Of a stretch of 35,590 bases of DNA, positions 15,413 through 23,921 are shown in pieces. Made by a program: the position numbers and the translations under genes. The stretch's first letter is position 1; every line of letters starts with the position of its first letter. Source of the stretch: JAGPUQ01 sp036677085 (GTDB taxonomy: Bacteria; Pseudomonadota; Gammaproteobacteria; Pseudomonadales; Porticoccaceae); NCBI GenBank assembly GCA_036677085.1, contig JAKFFI010000038.1, positions 1-35,590 on the forward strand. Reading direction: 5' to 3'. Under the pieces are notes generated by a model. That model was not told where the DNA came from. It worked only from the letters and a program-made list of their open reading frames with translations, and searched no databases.

Positions 15413-16069
15413 TCACGGATTCTGGCGCAGCCAGTCGAGGCGCTCCCGCAGACGTCGCTGCCAGTCCGGCGTCAGGCCCGGGGTGTCGCCCAGCTGGACC
15501 AGGTCCTCCAGCGGCGGCCGGCGCTCGCCGCGCAGGGCGTGAAAGCGACGCAGGCTGATCGGGCTGGGATTGCGCGCGATCCGCCGCAGGGGATCGCCGG
15601 GGCTGAGCCAGCCGGGCTCGAGCACGCGGAAATACCAGCCCGCCAGACCTTCGCGCTCGACGTGGGCGGCAATGCCCTCGCGGCCGTGACGGGCATTGAT
15701 CTTCCAGCAGGGTGTGCGCGGCTGGTTGAGCTGGATCACCGCGGCACCGAGGGCGAAGACATCGCCGATAGCGACGTCGTCATCGGTGATCCCTTCAGTG
15801 GAGAGGTTCTCGCCCAGCGCCCCAGCGGCGAACTGCGTGGCGATTTCAGGAAAGGCCGCCGCGAGACGGCGGTGGTTTTCAAGCGGCAGCTGATGCACAG
15901 CCTTTTCCGGCCCGCCGTGGACGCGACGATCGGCCTGCGCGTCGGTAGCCAGACCCTCGGGCCCGACCCAGACGCGATCGCGCACCGGAAGCTTGAACAT
16001 GCCGGTCGGCCGGCCGTCGCCCGGCATCGGCTGGACCTGGCCGGCAAAGATCAACGGGACACATTCCAT
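15413..16069 (-). CDS. MOSC-domain protein (YiiM-like)
   Basis: A 218-aa protein. The ATG at 16069 has GAGGGG about 9 bases upstream; the ORF extends to 16210 without sense. The MOSC core includes DAQADRRVHGGPEKAVHQLP, AAGALGENLSTEGI, VFALGAAVIQLNQPRTPCWK with the conserved Cys of the MOSC domain, and GWYFRVLEPG. MOSC proteins handle molybdenum cofactor or sulfur-carrying Cys; E. coli YiiM and YcbX reduce N-hydroxylated bases with Moco. A C-terminal 3-alpha segment PISLRRFHALRGERRPPLED follows as in YiiM. It lies 166 bases downstream of the Rieske-P450 gene on the same strand; a redox link is possible but unproven. Confidence 0.87.
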   Translation of the reverse strand: MECVPLIFAGQVQPMPGDGRPTGMFKLPVRDRVWVGPEGLATDAQADRRVHGGPEKAVHQLPLENHRRLAAAFPEIATQFAAGALGENLSTEGITDDDVAIGDVFALGAAVIQLNQPRTPCWKINARHGREGIAAHVEREGLAGWYFRVLEPGWLSPGDPLRRIARNPSPISLRRFHALRGERRPPLEDLVQLGDTPGLTPDWQRRLRERLDWLRQNP

Positions 16070-16235
16070 GGGCAAAAACCCCTCGTGGGCGCGCACAAAC
16101 CGCGATGATAGAGCCACGAGCGAGATCGTACTGCACCGCAAGCTGTTCGGCGACACCGTGCGCAACCAGGGTTTCACGCCGCGCTGAAGGCCAGGTTTAC
16201 CGACAAACACGCCAGGCCAATGCGCGTAACATCAC

Positions 16236-18026
16236 TTACGAATGGCCGGGATTGTGATTCCGCGGCACCAACCGCAACCGCAATCCCTGGGGACTCATGG
16301 TGAACGCCAGACGCTCGCTGACTTGATCGAGATCGCACGCGGCGTCGACGCGAAAATGGCGCGCGATCATCGCGAGCACGGTTTTCATTTCGAGCAGCGC
16401 CAGACTGCGGCCGGGGCACAGCCGGGGGCCGGAACCGAAGGGCATGAAGGAGCGTGGATTGAATCCGCGGCGTCCGCCATCGACCAGCAGCCAGCGCTCG
16501 GGATCGAACCGCAAGGGCTGTTCGAACGCCGTCTCGCGCAGGGCGATGGCGCGGCTCAGGATCGCCACCGGATCGCCCCGCCGCAGCCGGAGCTGGCCGA
16601 TGGTCAGATCCCGGTTGGCTTCGACCACGTTCAGCGGCGCCACCGGCTTGAGGCGCATGGCTTCGTTGATCACGGCATCGAGGTAGGGCAGCTCCCGCGT
16701 CTGCTCGAAAGACTCCAGCGCGTGATCGCCCAGTGCCGCGTCCACTTCAGCGCCCATCCGGGCCTGCACTTCGGGGTGCCGAGCCAGAAAGTACAGCGTC
16801 CAGGCCAGTGAATTTGCCGTGGTGTCCTCCCCCGCCAGCAGCATGGTGAGGACGTTGTCGGCGATCTCGCGTTCGTCAAATGCGGTGTCGGTCGCAGCCG
16901 CCGCCAGGAGCGACTGCAAGAGATTCTCCGGATGCTCCCGCAGTTGGGGCCGCGCGTCGAGTTGCGCGCGGGCGGTCGCGACAAAGTCCGCGATCATGGT
17001 GTAGATTTTGTGCACCGATTTCACCAGGTCGCGGTCGCCGGGCAGGCGCAGGTAGCGCCAGTAGGGAAACGGCGCCAGCAGGCGGCGCTGGATGGTCGGG
17101 AAAATCTTGTCGAGGTGCTGCTGGATCACCTCTCCCTGCTGCTCCAGGGTGTTGATGTCCTGACCGAACGCCAGCGAGGCGGTGACGTCCACGGTGAAGC
17201 GCATCAGATCGGCCTGGACATCGCGCCCGCCGGCGTCGGCGCCATCGGCCTGCCAGCGTCGGCGCAATCTTTGCGTGACTTTCACCAGGGTCGGGAAAAA
17301 CTGGCGCAGGTGTCCGGTATCCAAAGACTGCACGATCACCGGCCGCTGCCGCCGCCAGCGCTCGCCTTCGGCCATGAAAATCCCACGGGTGCTCACGCCG
17401 AGAATGGAGACCTGCTCGAGCTGGCTGCTGCGGCGGAAATCCTCGGGACGGGCCTTCAGCACTGCGTTGGCGAGGTCCGCGTCGGATACCACCGCCATGG
17501 CGCGACGGCCGAAGCGGAACGCGTAGAGCGGACCGTAGTGCGCGGCCCAGCGCTCCAGGCTGAGATGAAAGGCGGTGCGCTGGATCTGATGAAGGTTGCC
17601 GATCAGCGGCAGGCCGCGCGGCCCCGGCAGTTGTGCGATCGAGACGACGGGAATGGTCGGGTGCGATGCGGTCGGCGCGGACTCGGGAAGTTCTACCAGA
17701 ACCCGACCGCCCTCCACCCGGACGGGAAAGCGACGCAAGCAAATATCGGACGCATCCAGGCGCTGTCCGCTGCGGCAATCGAAGCGCCACTGGTGGGCGC
17801 GGCAGATCAGCGCACCGTCGCGGATTTCACCTTCCGCAAGCAGCGTGCCCTGGTGGGGACAACGGCCCTCGTAGGCATGCACCGCATCTTCGGCGCGCAC
17901 CAATACCAGCTCGATTCCGCAGGCGCTGACACCGGTGGGCTTGTCCGCGAGCAGCGCCGCCAGCTCGGCAACCGGGTGCCAGCGGCGGATCGGTGCTGCG
18001 AAGCCTTGCTGATCGGATGCAGCCAC
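16236..18026 (-). CDS. Rieske ferredoxin-cytochrome P450 fusion monooxygenase
   Basis: A 596-aa protein starting at GTG 18026 with GGAGAT 6 bases upstream. Residues 1-115 are a Rieske [2Fe-2S] domain: CPH at Cys56/His58 and CRAH at Cys75/His78. A linker of about 15 residues leads to a full-length P450 from about 130: the proline-rich hinge LPGPRGLPLIGNLHQI, the I-helix oxygen-binding AGEDTTA (about 395), ExxR in EAMR (about 455), and the heme loop FGSGPRLCPGRSLAL with the Cys ligand (about 538). P450s normally receive electrons from separate ferredoxins, so a built-in Rieske domain is an uncommon layout. No reductase gene is nearby. It follows the TlpA-like gene by 74 bases and precedes the MOSC gene. 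The substrate is unknown; hydrophobic compounds such as fatty acids or sterols are typical of this P450 type. Confidence 0.92.
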   Translation of the reverse strand: MAASDQQGFAAPIRRWHPVAELAALLADKPTGVSACGIELVLVRAEDAVHAYEGRCPHQGTLLAEGEIRDGALICRAHQWRFDCRSGQRLDASDICLRRFPVRVEGGRVLVELPESAPTASHPTIPVVSIAQLPGPRGLPLIGNLHQIQRTAFHLSLERWAAHYGPLYAFRFGRRAMAVVSDADLANAVLKARPEDFRRSSQLEQVSILGVSTRGIFMAEGERWRRQRPVIVQSLDTGHLRQFFPTLVKVTQRLRRRWQADGADAGGRDVQADLMRFTVDVTASLAFGQDINTLEQQGEVIQQHLDKIFPTIQRRLLAPFPYWRYLRLPGDRDLVKSVHKIYTMIADFVATARAQLDARPQLREHPENLLQSLLAAAATDTAFDEREIADNVLTMLLAGEDTTANSLAWTLYFLARHPEVQARMGAEVDAALGDHALESFEQTRELPYLDAVINEAMRLKPVAPLNVVEANRDLTIGQLRLRRGDPVAILSRAIALRETAFEQPLRFDPERWLLVDGGRRGFNPRSFMPFGSGPRLCPGRSLALLEMKTVLAMIARHFRVDAACDLDQVSERLAFTMSPQGLRLRLVPRNHNPGHS

Positions 18027-18100
18027 GTCGATCTCCGTCGGCTGTTGCTGCTGTCAGTATCGCGGGTTGCGCACTGCCTGAACAGCGGACTCCGCCACGC

Positions 18101-18568
18101 TCAGAGCGGCAGTGCGGCGAGCACCGCCTCCAGATCCGCGCGGGTCTGGGGACCGCCGAGTACGCGCACCAACTTGCCGCCGCGATCCAGCACCAATGTC
18201 TCCGGCAGGCCCATGGGCGGGGCCGCGCCCAACGCCGGACGAGGATCGCGCAGCAGGGTCGGGAATTCGATGCCGAGCCCGCGCGCTTGCGTCGCGAGCG
18301 TTTCGGCAGAGACACCATCGAAGTTGACCGACAGTACCTGCACCTGCTCGGGGTACGCAGCGGCGAAAGCATTGAACTCAGGGATTTCCTCGCGGCACGG
18401 CGCGCACCACTCGGCCCAGTAGTTGATGAGCACCACCCTGCCCTTCAGCGTTGCGAAATCCAGGTTGCCGCCACCCAGTACGGGATAGCCGGTGTCGGGT
18501 CGACCGCAGGCTGCCAGCGCGAGGGTCACGACGAGCATCATTCCGCGGACAAGGTTCGGTTCACGCAC
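18101..18568 (-). CDS. TlpA/ResA-like thiol-disulfide lipoprotein
   Basis: A 155-aa protein. GTG 18568 was chosen over ATG 18541 because it adds VREPNLVRG, giving the positively charged n-region needed ahead of MMLVVTLALAACG. It also overlaps the yihY stop by 8 bases. The lipobox ALAAC predicts a lipoprotein. The thioredoxin-like domain has strand VVLINYWAEWCAPCREEIPE with active site WCAPC, and the cis-Pro loop MGLPETLVLDRGG. Such proteins reduce disulfides in the periplasm, for example in cytochrome c or metal-centre assembly. A thioredoxin-like gene beside yihY and arsC is also known from Pseudomonas, as far as I recall. Confidence 0.87.
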   Translation of the reverse strand: MREPNLVRGMMLVVTLALAACGRPDTGYPVLGGGNLDFATLKGRVVLINYWAEWCAPCREEIPEFNAFAAAYPEQVQVLSVNFDGVSAETLATQARGLGIEFPTLLRDPRPALGAAPPMGLPETLVLDRGGKLVRVLGGPQTRADLEAVLAALPL

Positions 18569-19844
18569 GCGGGGATACCGCCGTGTGGTCACGCCGGGAA
18601 GCGGCCGGATCGGCATCGAACAACTCCTCCAGGGAAAGGTCGAGATGGCTTTGGGCGGCATCGCGGCTGGCTTGCAGCAGAGCTTCCAGCCGTGCCATCC
18701 AGGGCGTGGTAGGCACTCGCGCCGCTGTTTTCCGCGGCAGGCCGTCAGGCACATTGCCCGGCAACAGCGCTGCCAGCCGTGCCACCGAGACCTGGGCTGG
18801 ATCGCGTGCCAGAACATAAGCATCGTCGACCGTCTGCGCCAGAATGTGGTGATCCAGCAGCAGCGCCCGCAGCCGACGCCACTGGGCATCGGTCAAGCCA
18901 GCGCGCAGGATGTCGCAATCAACCACGGTGGCACCCGTGGACTGTGCTTTAACGCAGAGCTCCGTCGCCACCAGTGTCGCGAGTAGATCAGGCAGTTCAT
19001 CGCGCCGCGTATCGTTGAATGTATCGAGCGCGCGCACCAACTCGGCACCGCCCAGCACGATCAGCCAGCACAGGTGAATCCACAGCAGAAACAGCGGCAG
19101 CGCCGCAAAAGCGCCATAAACCGTGCGGTAGTTGCTGTTGGTGACAATGGCGCCAAACAAAAAGCGCGCACTGTACAGCAACACCGCGGTGGCCAAGCCG
19201 CCGATCAGCGCCCAGCGCAAAGGTACCCGCGCGTGCGGCACCGCTGCGAACAACAATGTGAAGGCGCTCCAGCTCAGCAGTGCGGGCAAATACACCAGGA
19301 TCCATCGGGAAATACCGAGCATGTCCACGCCATCGACCAGCGCCTGCAACGCCACCAGGTAGGTGTGCAGCAGCAGGCCGGCACCGAACAGCACGGGCCC
19401 CAGGGTCAACACCGCCCAGTAACGCAGAAAATTGGCCAGGCCACGCCGATCGTCCGGCACGCCCCAGATATGGTTGAAGGTCTGCTCGATCGCGCGCAGC
19501 ATGAGCAGCGCGGTAACCACCAGCATCAGCCCTCCGGCTGCGCTCAGCGAGCGCGCCTGGTGCGAGAAACTGAAGAGATATTCGCTCACTTCCGGATTAC
19601 CCGCCGGCACCAGCGCATCCAGCAACAGCTGTTGCAGCTTGGCACCGGCTTCGCCCAGGGAGGGCACCAGCGAAAAGGCCGCGAAGGTCAGCGTGAGCAA
19701 GGGCACCACGGCGAACAAAGTGACGTAGGTGAGCGCGGCGGCACGAGTCTGGCAGCCGTCAGCGCGATAGCGGCGTGCCAGGTGGCACGCAAACGCCCAG
19801 CTCGTCGTTGCCAGGTTCCGGATACGCTGTTGCCACTCAGTCAA
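18561..19844 (-). CDS. yihY: YihY/BrkB-family inner membrane protein
   Basis: A 427-aa protein with start TTG at 19844 preceded by GGCGGAA. Six hydrophobic segments match the family: LTYVTLFAVVPLLTLTFAAF, GGLMLVVTALLMLRAI, FLRYWAVLTLGPVLFGAGLL, WILVYLPALLSWSAFTLLFA, WALIGGLATAVLLYSARFLF and ALPLFLLWIHLCWLIVLGGA. The marker motifs TRAAALTYVTLFAVVPL and FNHIWGVPDDRRG are present. A soluble C-terminal region of about 150 residues holds a winged-helix-like part (DCDILRAGLTDAQWRRLRAL), common in proteobacterial members. The family was once called RNase BN in error; its function is not settled (a transporter or envelope factor is likely). It is divergent from the arsC-like gene and coupled to the TlpA-like gene. 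Confidence 0.92.
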   Translation of the reverse strand: MTEWQQRIRNLATTSWAFACHLARRYRADGCQTRAAALTYVTLFAVVPLLTLTFAAFSLVPSLGEAGAKLQQLLLDALVPAGNPEVSEYLFSFSHQARSLSAAGGLMLVVTALLMLRAIEQTFNHIWGVPDDRRGLANFLRYWAVLTLGPVLFGAGLLLHTYLVALQALVDGVDMLGISRWILVYLPALLSWSAFTLLFAAVPHARVPLRWALIGGLATAVLLYSARFLFGAIVTNSNYRTVYGAFAALPLFLLWIHLCWLIVLGGAELVRALDTFNDTRRDELPDLLATLVATELCVKAQSTGATVVDCDILRAGLTDAQWRRLRALLLDHHILAQTVDDAYVLARDPAQVSVARLAALLPGNVPDGLPRKTAARVPTTPWMARLEALLQASRDAAQSHLDLSLEELFDADPAASRRDHTAVSPRA

Positions 19845-19910
19845 ACTGGTTCCGCCCGCGGTCAGAGATTAGAATGCCCTTCGTTCCTGCCGACGCATTC
19901 TACACAGCCC

Positions 19911-20255
19911 ATGGTGACCATCTACCACAATCCCCGCTGTAGCAAATCTCGCCAGACACTGGAATTGCTGCGTACACGGAACCTAGAGCCGGAAGTGATT
20001 CTCTACCTGGACACACCGCCCGATGCCACCGAGCTGCGCAAGTTGCTGCGCAAGCTCGGCATCACGGCCCGGCAACTCGTGCGCAAGGGCGAGCCGGAAT
20101 ACCAAAGCGCCGGACTCGACCGTACCGACTGCACTGAGGCGGAATTGATCGCGGCGATGGTGGCACACCCCAAGCTGATCGAACGACCCATCGTGGTGGC
20201 CGGCGAGCGCGCGGCCATCGGCCGCCCGCCCGAAAACGTGCTGACAATCCTTTGA
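19911..20255 (+). CDS. arsC: ArsC/YfgD-type arsenate reductase-like protein
   Basis: A 114-aa thioredoxin-fold protein. The start at 19911 opens with MVTIYHNPRCSKSRQTLELL, with the single redox Cys10 in the CxxS arrangement of glutaredoxin-linked ArsC. The family signatures LVRKGEPEY and HPKLIERPIVV and the ending IGRPPENVLTIL agree. The protein is of the YfgD subgroup, usually chromosomal and outside ars operons, so true arsenate reduction is uncertain. No arsR or arsB is nearby. It overlaps the next gene (TTGA), forming arsC-DUF2069-sppA. It is divergent from yihY with only 66 bases between. Confidence 0.9.
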   Translation: MVTIYHNPRCSKSRQTLELLRTRNLEPEVILYLDTPPDATELRKLLRKLGITARQLVRKGEPEYQSAGLDRTDCTEAELIAAMVAHPKLIERPIVVAGERAAIGRPPENVLTIL

Positions 20256-20668
20256 GCCGCGCCGCACGCGTTCGCAAACACCTCACCACGGAGCAGCTCG
20301 TGCAACGCGTCACGGTCGCGCGCCAGCTCACGCTGGGCAGTCTGGGGCTGCTGATCGGCGCCATCGCGGGCCGGATGCTGAGCGGCAGTACCTCCCCACT
20401 GATGTTGCTCCCTGCCCTGCTGCCGTTGCTGATTTTTATCCCCGGTGCGTGGCGCAGCAATCCCCGCAGCCTCGCCCTGCTGTGCTTCGTGTGCCTGCTG
20501 TATTTTTGCGTCATCACCGTGCGCCTGTTTGCGCCGGACCGCACGGCGTTCGACGCGATCGCCATGATCGCCGTCGTCACCCTCTTCGTGGCGGCGATGT
20601 TGTTCACCCGCTGGCGCAAACAGCAATTGCGCGATACCAACGCTGCCGGAGACAGTCGAAGTGAGTGA
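20252..20668 (+). CDS. DUF2069 inner membrane protein
   Basis: A 138-aa protein starting at TTG 20252, whose bases overlap the arsC stop as TTGA. Four hydrophobic segments are visible: LTLGSLGLLIGAIAGRML, LMLLPALLPLLIFIPGAW, SLALLCFVCLLYFCVITVRL and DAIAMIAVVTLFVAAMLFTR. The arrangement with a YFxxxVxxLF-like stretch matches DUF2069, a gammaproteobacterial family often next to arsC/wrbA. The function is unknown. Its stop overlaps the sppA GTG. Confidence 0.85.
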   Translation: MSRAARVRKHLTTEQLVQRVTVARQLTLGSLGLLIGAIAGRMLSGSTSPLMLLPALLPLLIFIPGAWRSNPRSLALLCFVCLLYFCVITVRLFAPDRTAFDAIAMIAVVTLFVAAMLFTRWRKQQLRDTNAAGDSRSE

Positions 20669-22517
20669 CAGAAACCCCGGAATCTTGCGCCGCCTGGCGC
20701 GCTTTCTCGGCAGTGTGGTGCGGATTGTTCGCACCCTGCTCAGCACCGCACTCCTGCTGATCTTCATCGCGGTGCTGGCCAGCCTGTTTGGCCATGACCT
20801 CAAGCCCCTGCCAGCGCATGCGCTGCTGCGCATTGCGCCGACGGGAACGCTGGTGGAACAGCGCTCCTATACGGATCCCCGCGAACTGTTGGGACCGGGC
20901 GGCGGACCCACGCCCGAAACCCGCGTCGCGGATCTTGTGGAAGCCATCGGCGCCGCCGCGAAGGACGCGCGCATCGCCGGAATAGTTCTGGAACTGGGCG
21001 AACTGGAGGGTGGGGGCATCGACAAGCTGGAAACCCTGGGTCAGGCGCTGCTCGCCTTCCGGACCAGCGGCAAGCCCGTCATCGCGGTTGGCGATGCCTA
21101 CACCCAGCAACAGTATTATCTGGCGAGCTTCGCGGATGAAATCCATCTCAATCCCTTCGGCAACGTGCTGCTCACGGGCCTCGGCAGCTACCACCTGTAT
21201 TTCAAGGAAGCACTCGCCAAGCTGCGCATCAATTTTCATGTCTTTCGGGTCGGGGCCTACAAGGATGCGGTGGAGCCCTTCATCGGCACCGGGATGTCGG
21301 ATGCCTCGCGCGAGCACACCGCCGCCTGGCTGACCGAACTCTGGCGCGAGATCAGCACCGGGATCGAGACCCGCCGCCACCTTGCGGCAGGGGCCGTGGA
21401 CGACTATGTGAATCAGGCGGATATCAAGCTCGCCGCGGCCCAGGGCGATGGTTCACAGCTTGCCCTGCAATCCGGTCTCATCGATCACATCAGCACCCGC
21501 CCGGAACTGCTGGCCCGGCTGCGCGGCCTCGCCGGCGACGGCGACGAAGAACGCGATTACGGCTATGTCGACCTGCGCGAATATCTGGTCCATGTGAAGC
21601 TGAGCAAACCCGCTGCCGCCGAACAACCGAAAATCGGCGTGCTGGTTGCCAGCGGGGTGATGTACGACGGCGACCAGCACGCTGGCGCTATTGGCGGCGA
21701 CAGCCTGGCCCGGCTGATTCGCCAGACGCGCGAAAAAGCCGTCGTCAAGGCGTTGGTACTGCGTGTCGACAGCCCCGGCGGCAGTGCCTTTGCCGCCGAT
21801 CTGATTCGCCAGGAACTCCTCGCCACCCAGGCGGCCGGAATCCCGGTGGTGGTCTCCATGGGCACGGTCGCCGCCTCGGGCGGCTACTGGATTGCCGCGG
21901 AAGCCGACGAAATCTGGGCGGAACCCACCACCATCACCGGCTCCATCGGCGTATTCGGAATGGTGCCCACGTTCGAGGACACCCTCGCCGCAATCGGCAT
22001 CCATAACGATGGCGTCGGCACCAATCCGCTGGCCGGCGCGCTGCGCATCGACCGCCCGCTGAGCGATCAGGCCGCGCGCCTCATCCAGGGCAGCGTGGAC
22101 AATATTTATCGGCGTTTCGTGGGTCTGGTCGCCAGCGGTCGGAGTATGGACGTCGCGGCGGTCGATAGCATTGCCCAAGGTCACGTCTGGACCGGGCGTC
22201 AGGCACAGGAACGCAGGTTGGTGGATCATCTGGGTGGCCTGGACGCCGCTGTCGCCGCTGCCGCCCGGCGCGCCGGCGTGGAAAACTATCAGACCGTGCC
22301 GATCGAACCACCGCTGGATTTGCGCGAGCGGTTCCTGCGCCAACTCATGGAGAGCGGACGCTTGCCGGAAGCCCGGATCCCGGTGCCCGCGGCATCGCTC
22401 ACCGCCCGCGTCGGCGAGTTGCTGCGCCTGCTCGACCGGGGCGCCGCCAGCGACTGGATGACCGCCTCCCGACACGGCGTGTTCCTGCACTGTCTGGAGT
22501 GCGCCAATCTGCAATAG
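20661..22517 (+). CDS. sppA: Signal peptide peptidase SppA (protease IV, 67-kDa type)
   Basis: A 618-aa protein starting at GTG 20661, which overlaps the DUF2069 stop. An N-terminal membrane anchor (LLSTALLLIFIAVLASLFGH) is followed by two tandem S49 domains in the periplasm that digest cleaved signal peptides. The Lys of the Ser-Lys dyad is in RVGAYKDAVEPFIG of the first domain (about residue 201). The nucleophile Ser is in GTVAASGGYWIAAEAD of the second (about 408). DSPGGSAFAADLIRQEL and ITGSIGVFG support the fold. Length is normal for the 67K form (about 618 in E. coli). Its stop lies 77 bases before the AcoX-like gene. Confidence 0.94.
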   Translation: MSDRNPGILRRLARFLGSVVRIVRTLLSTALLLIFIAVLASLFGHDLKPLPAHALLRIAPTGTLVEQRSYTDPRELLGPGGGPTPETRVADLVEAIGAAAKDARIAGIVLELGELEGGGIDKLETLGQALLAFRTSGKPVIAVGDAYTQQQYYLASFADEIHLNPFGNVLLTGLGSYHLYFKEALAKLRINFHVFRVGAYKDAVEPFIGTGMSDASREHTAAWLTELWREISTGIETRRHLAAGAVDDYVNQADIKLAAAQGDGSQLALQSGLIDHISTRPELLARLRGLAGDGDEERDYGYVDLREYLVHVKLSKPAAAEQPKIGVLVASGVMYDGDQHAGAIGGDSLARLIRQTREKAVVKALVLRVDSPGGSAFAADLIRQELLATQAAGIPVVVSMGTVAASGGYWIAAEADEIWAEPTTITGSIGVFGMVPTFEDTLAAIGIHNDGVGTNPLAGALRIDRPLSDQAARLIQGSVDNIYRRFVGLVASGRSMDVAAVDSIAQGHVWTGRQAQERRLVDHLGGLDAAVAAAARRAGVENYQTVPIEPPLDLRERFLRQLMESGRLPEARIPVPAASLTARVGELLRLLDRGAASDWMTASRHGVFLHCLECANLQ

Positions 22518-22538
22518 GCGCTCCTTGGGTGGCCAGCC

Positions 22539-22566
22539 GTGACCCCGAGCCGCGCGTCGATATAAT
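22539..22566 (+). promoter_or_regulatory. Sigma-70 promoter for the AcoX-like gene
   Basis: GTGACC (4 of 6 matches to the -35 consensus), 16-base spacer, and a perfect TATAAT at 22561-22566. Initiation near 22573 would leave a 5' leader of about 22 bases that holds the AGGGA ribosome site. The element lies in the 77-base gap behind sppA. Confidence 0.5.
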
Positions 22567-22594
22567 GCGTCGCTTCCTACACAGGGACTCATCC

Positions 22595-23632
22595 ATGGGC
22601 GGCCTCGGCATCATCGTCAATCCCCTCTCCGGCCGCGACAGTCGCCGCCTCACCGCGCGCGCCGATACCGTGAGCCACGAGAGCAAGCGCAACCAGATCG
22701 CGCGCATCGTGGTGGGTGCCGTGGCCGCCGGCTGCGAGCGCATCCTGGTGCCCTGGGAGCCGCGCCGCCTCGCCATCAGTGCGGTCGAGCACTTGCAGAT
22801 CGGCGCGAAAATCGAGGAAGTCCGCACCCCCATCACCCACAGCGCGAAAGATACGCACGCCGCCGTTCTCGCCATGCGCGAGCAAGGCGTCCGGGTGCTC
22901 GTGGTGTTGGGCGGCGACGGCACCAGCCGCGCCGTCACCAAGGCCTGGCCGGACGCCGTGCTGATGCCGCTGTCGACCGGCACCAATAATGTCTTTCCAC
23001 TCTGGATCGAACCCACCATCGCGGGTCTGGCCGCGGGTCTGATCGCCGCCGGCCGTATCGCGCCCGATGCCGCTGCGCCCCGCGCCAAGATCGTCAATCT
23101 CCAGATCGAGGGCGAAGCGCCCGATCTGGCGCTGGTCGACGCGCTGTTTCTGCAGGGCGATCGGATCGGCAATCTCGGGCCGTTCGAACCTCAATTCATT
23201 AAAACCCTGGTGCTCACCCGCGCCGAACCCGATGCGGTCGGCATGTCCCCCTTGGGCGGGCTGTTGTGCCCCGCCGGGTTCGCGGACGACTGGGGCGTGC
23301 GGGTGGATTTCTGCGGTCACGATGAAGGCGGTCAACTGCTGCGGGCACCGGTCTCCCCGGGGCTGTTCCGCTCCGCTCATGTGCGCGGTGCGACGCGCCT
23401 GCCCCTGGAAAAGCCGACCGTTGTGGAAGGTCCCGGCATTCTCGCTTTCGATGGCGATCGCGAACGAGCGCTCGCCCCAGGCCAGCGCGCCACCCTCACC
23501 GTCACCCGCACCGGACCCCGGGTGATCGATCCGCGCGCGGTGCTGCGCCTGGCGGCGGAACGCGGCCTGATGCTGAATCTACCCCATTGGATCGATCCTT
23601 ACGACGGCGGTACCGGCGGCGGTTGCTGCTGA
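22595..23632 (+). CDS. AcoX-like ATP-NAD kinase homologue
   Basis: A 345-aa protein. The ATG at 22595 has AGGGA 8 bases upstream. Typical motifs of the NAD kinase/diacylglycerol kinase fold are present: IIVNPLSGRDSRR at the start, VLVVLGGDGTSRAV (about residue 106), then LMPLSTGTNNVFPLWIEPTI, a pattern I associate with AcoX-type proteins. AcoX genes accompany acetoin dehydrogenase operons, but no aco genes are here. The C-terminal domain contains RVDFCGHDEGGQLLRAP and ends in DPYDGGTGGGCC, an unusual two-Cys tail. Whether it phosphorylates NAD or another diol-bearing substrate cannot be told. The three giant genes follow on the same strand after 289 bases. Confidence 0.85.
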   Translation: MGGLGIIVNPLSGRDSRRLTARADTVSHESKRNQIARIVVGAVAAGCERILVPWEPRRLAISAVEHLQIGAKIEEVRTPITHSAKDTHAAVLAMREQGVRVLVVLGGDGTSRAVTKAWPDAVLMPLSTGTNNVFPLWIEPTIAGLAAGLIAAGRIAPDAAAPRAKIVNLQIEGEAPDLALVDALFLQGDRIGNLGPFEPQFIKTLVLTRAEPDAVGMSPLGGLLCPAGFADDWGVRVDFCGHDEGGQLLRAPVSPGLFRSAHVRGATRLPLEKPTVVEGPGILAFDGDRERALAPGQRATLTVTRTGPRVIDPRAVLRLAAERGLMLNLPHWIDPYDGGTGGGCC

Positions 23633-23711
23633 GCCCACTCGCCGCCCCGGGTTTCCGCGCACTCCCGCCGCCCCCTTTTCCAGCGCTCGCATCTGGCTGG
23701 CAGCGCCAAAC

Positions 23712-23727
23712 TGTGATGCCGGTCACA
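23712..23727. promoter_or_regulatory. CRP/Vfr-type binding site
   Basis: TGTGATGCCGGTCACA carries perfect half-sites TGTGA and TCACA with the 6-base spacing of the CRP/Vfr consensus. It sits in the 289-base gap between the AcoX-like gene and the first giant gene, 194 bases ahead of the latter's ATG. A class I/II promoter downstream (candidate start between 23750 and 23880) was not resolved. The next gene on either side is in plus orientation, so the giant genes are the likely target. Confidence 0.62.
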
Positions 23728-23921
23728 TGAACTATCCCGCCTATTGCGCAACTTCACGGAACCAGCCTGCCGAATCAAACGCGACGCGAAGCATACTCAT
23801 CGGCAGACAGTGAGAATCCATGCGTCAGAACGATACAACTACGCGGGCAAACGGACGCCCATGAGTAGCCGGTGACCCGCACCGCATCCATCGAGCACCA
23901 CCAGAAAGACAGGAGTCGATC

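Noticed and set aside
16932..18422. 496-codon plus-strand open frame opposite the Rieske-P450 gene
   Set aside because: The P450/Rieske motifs on the minus strand are decisive; the plus frame has no motif and random composition.
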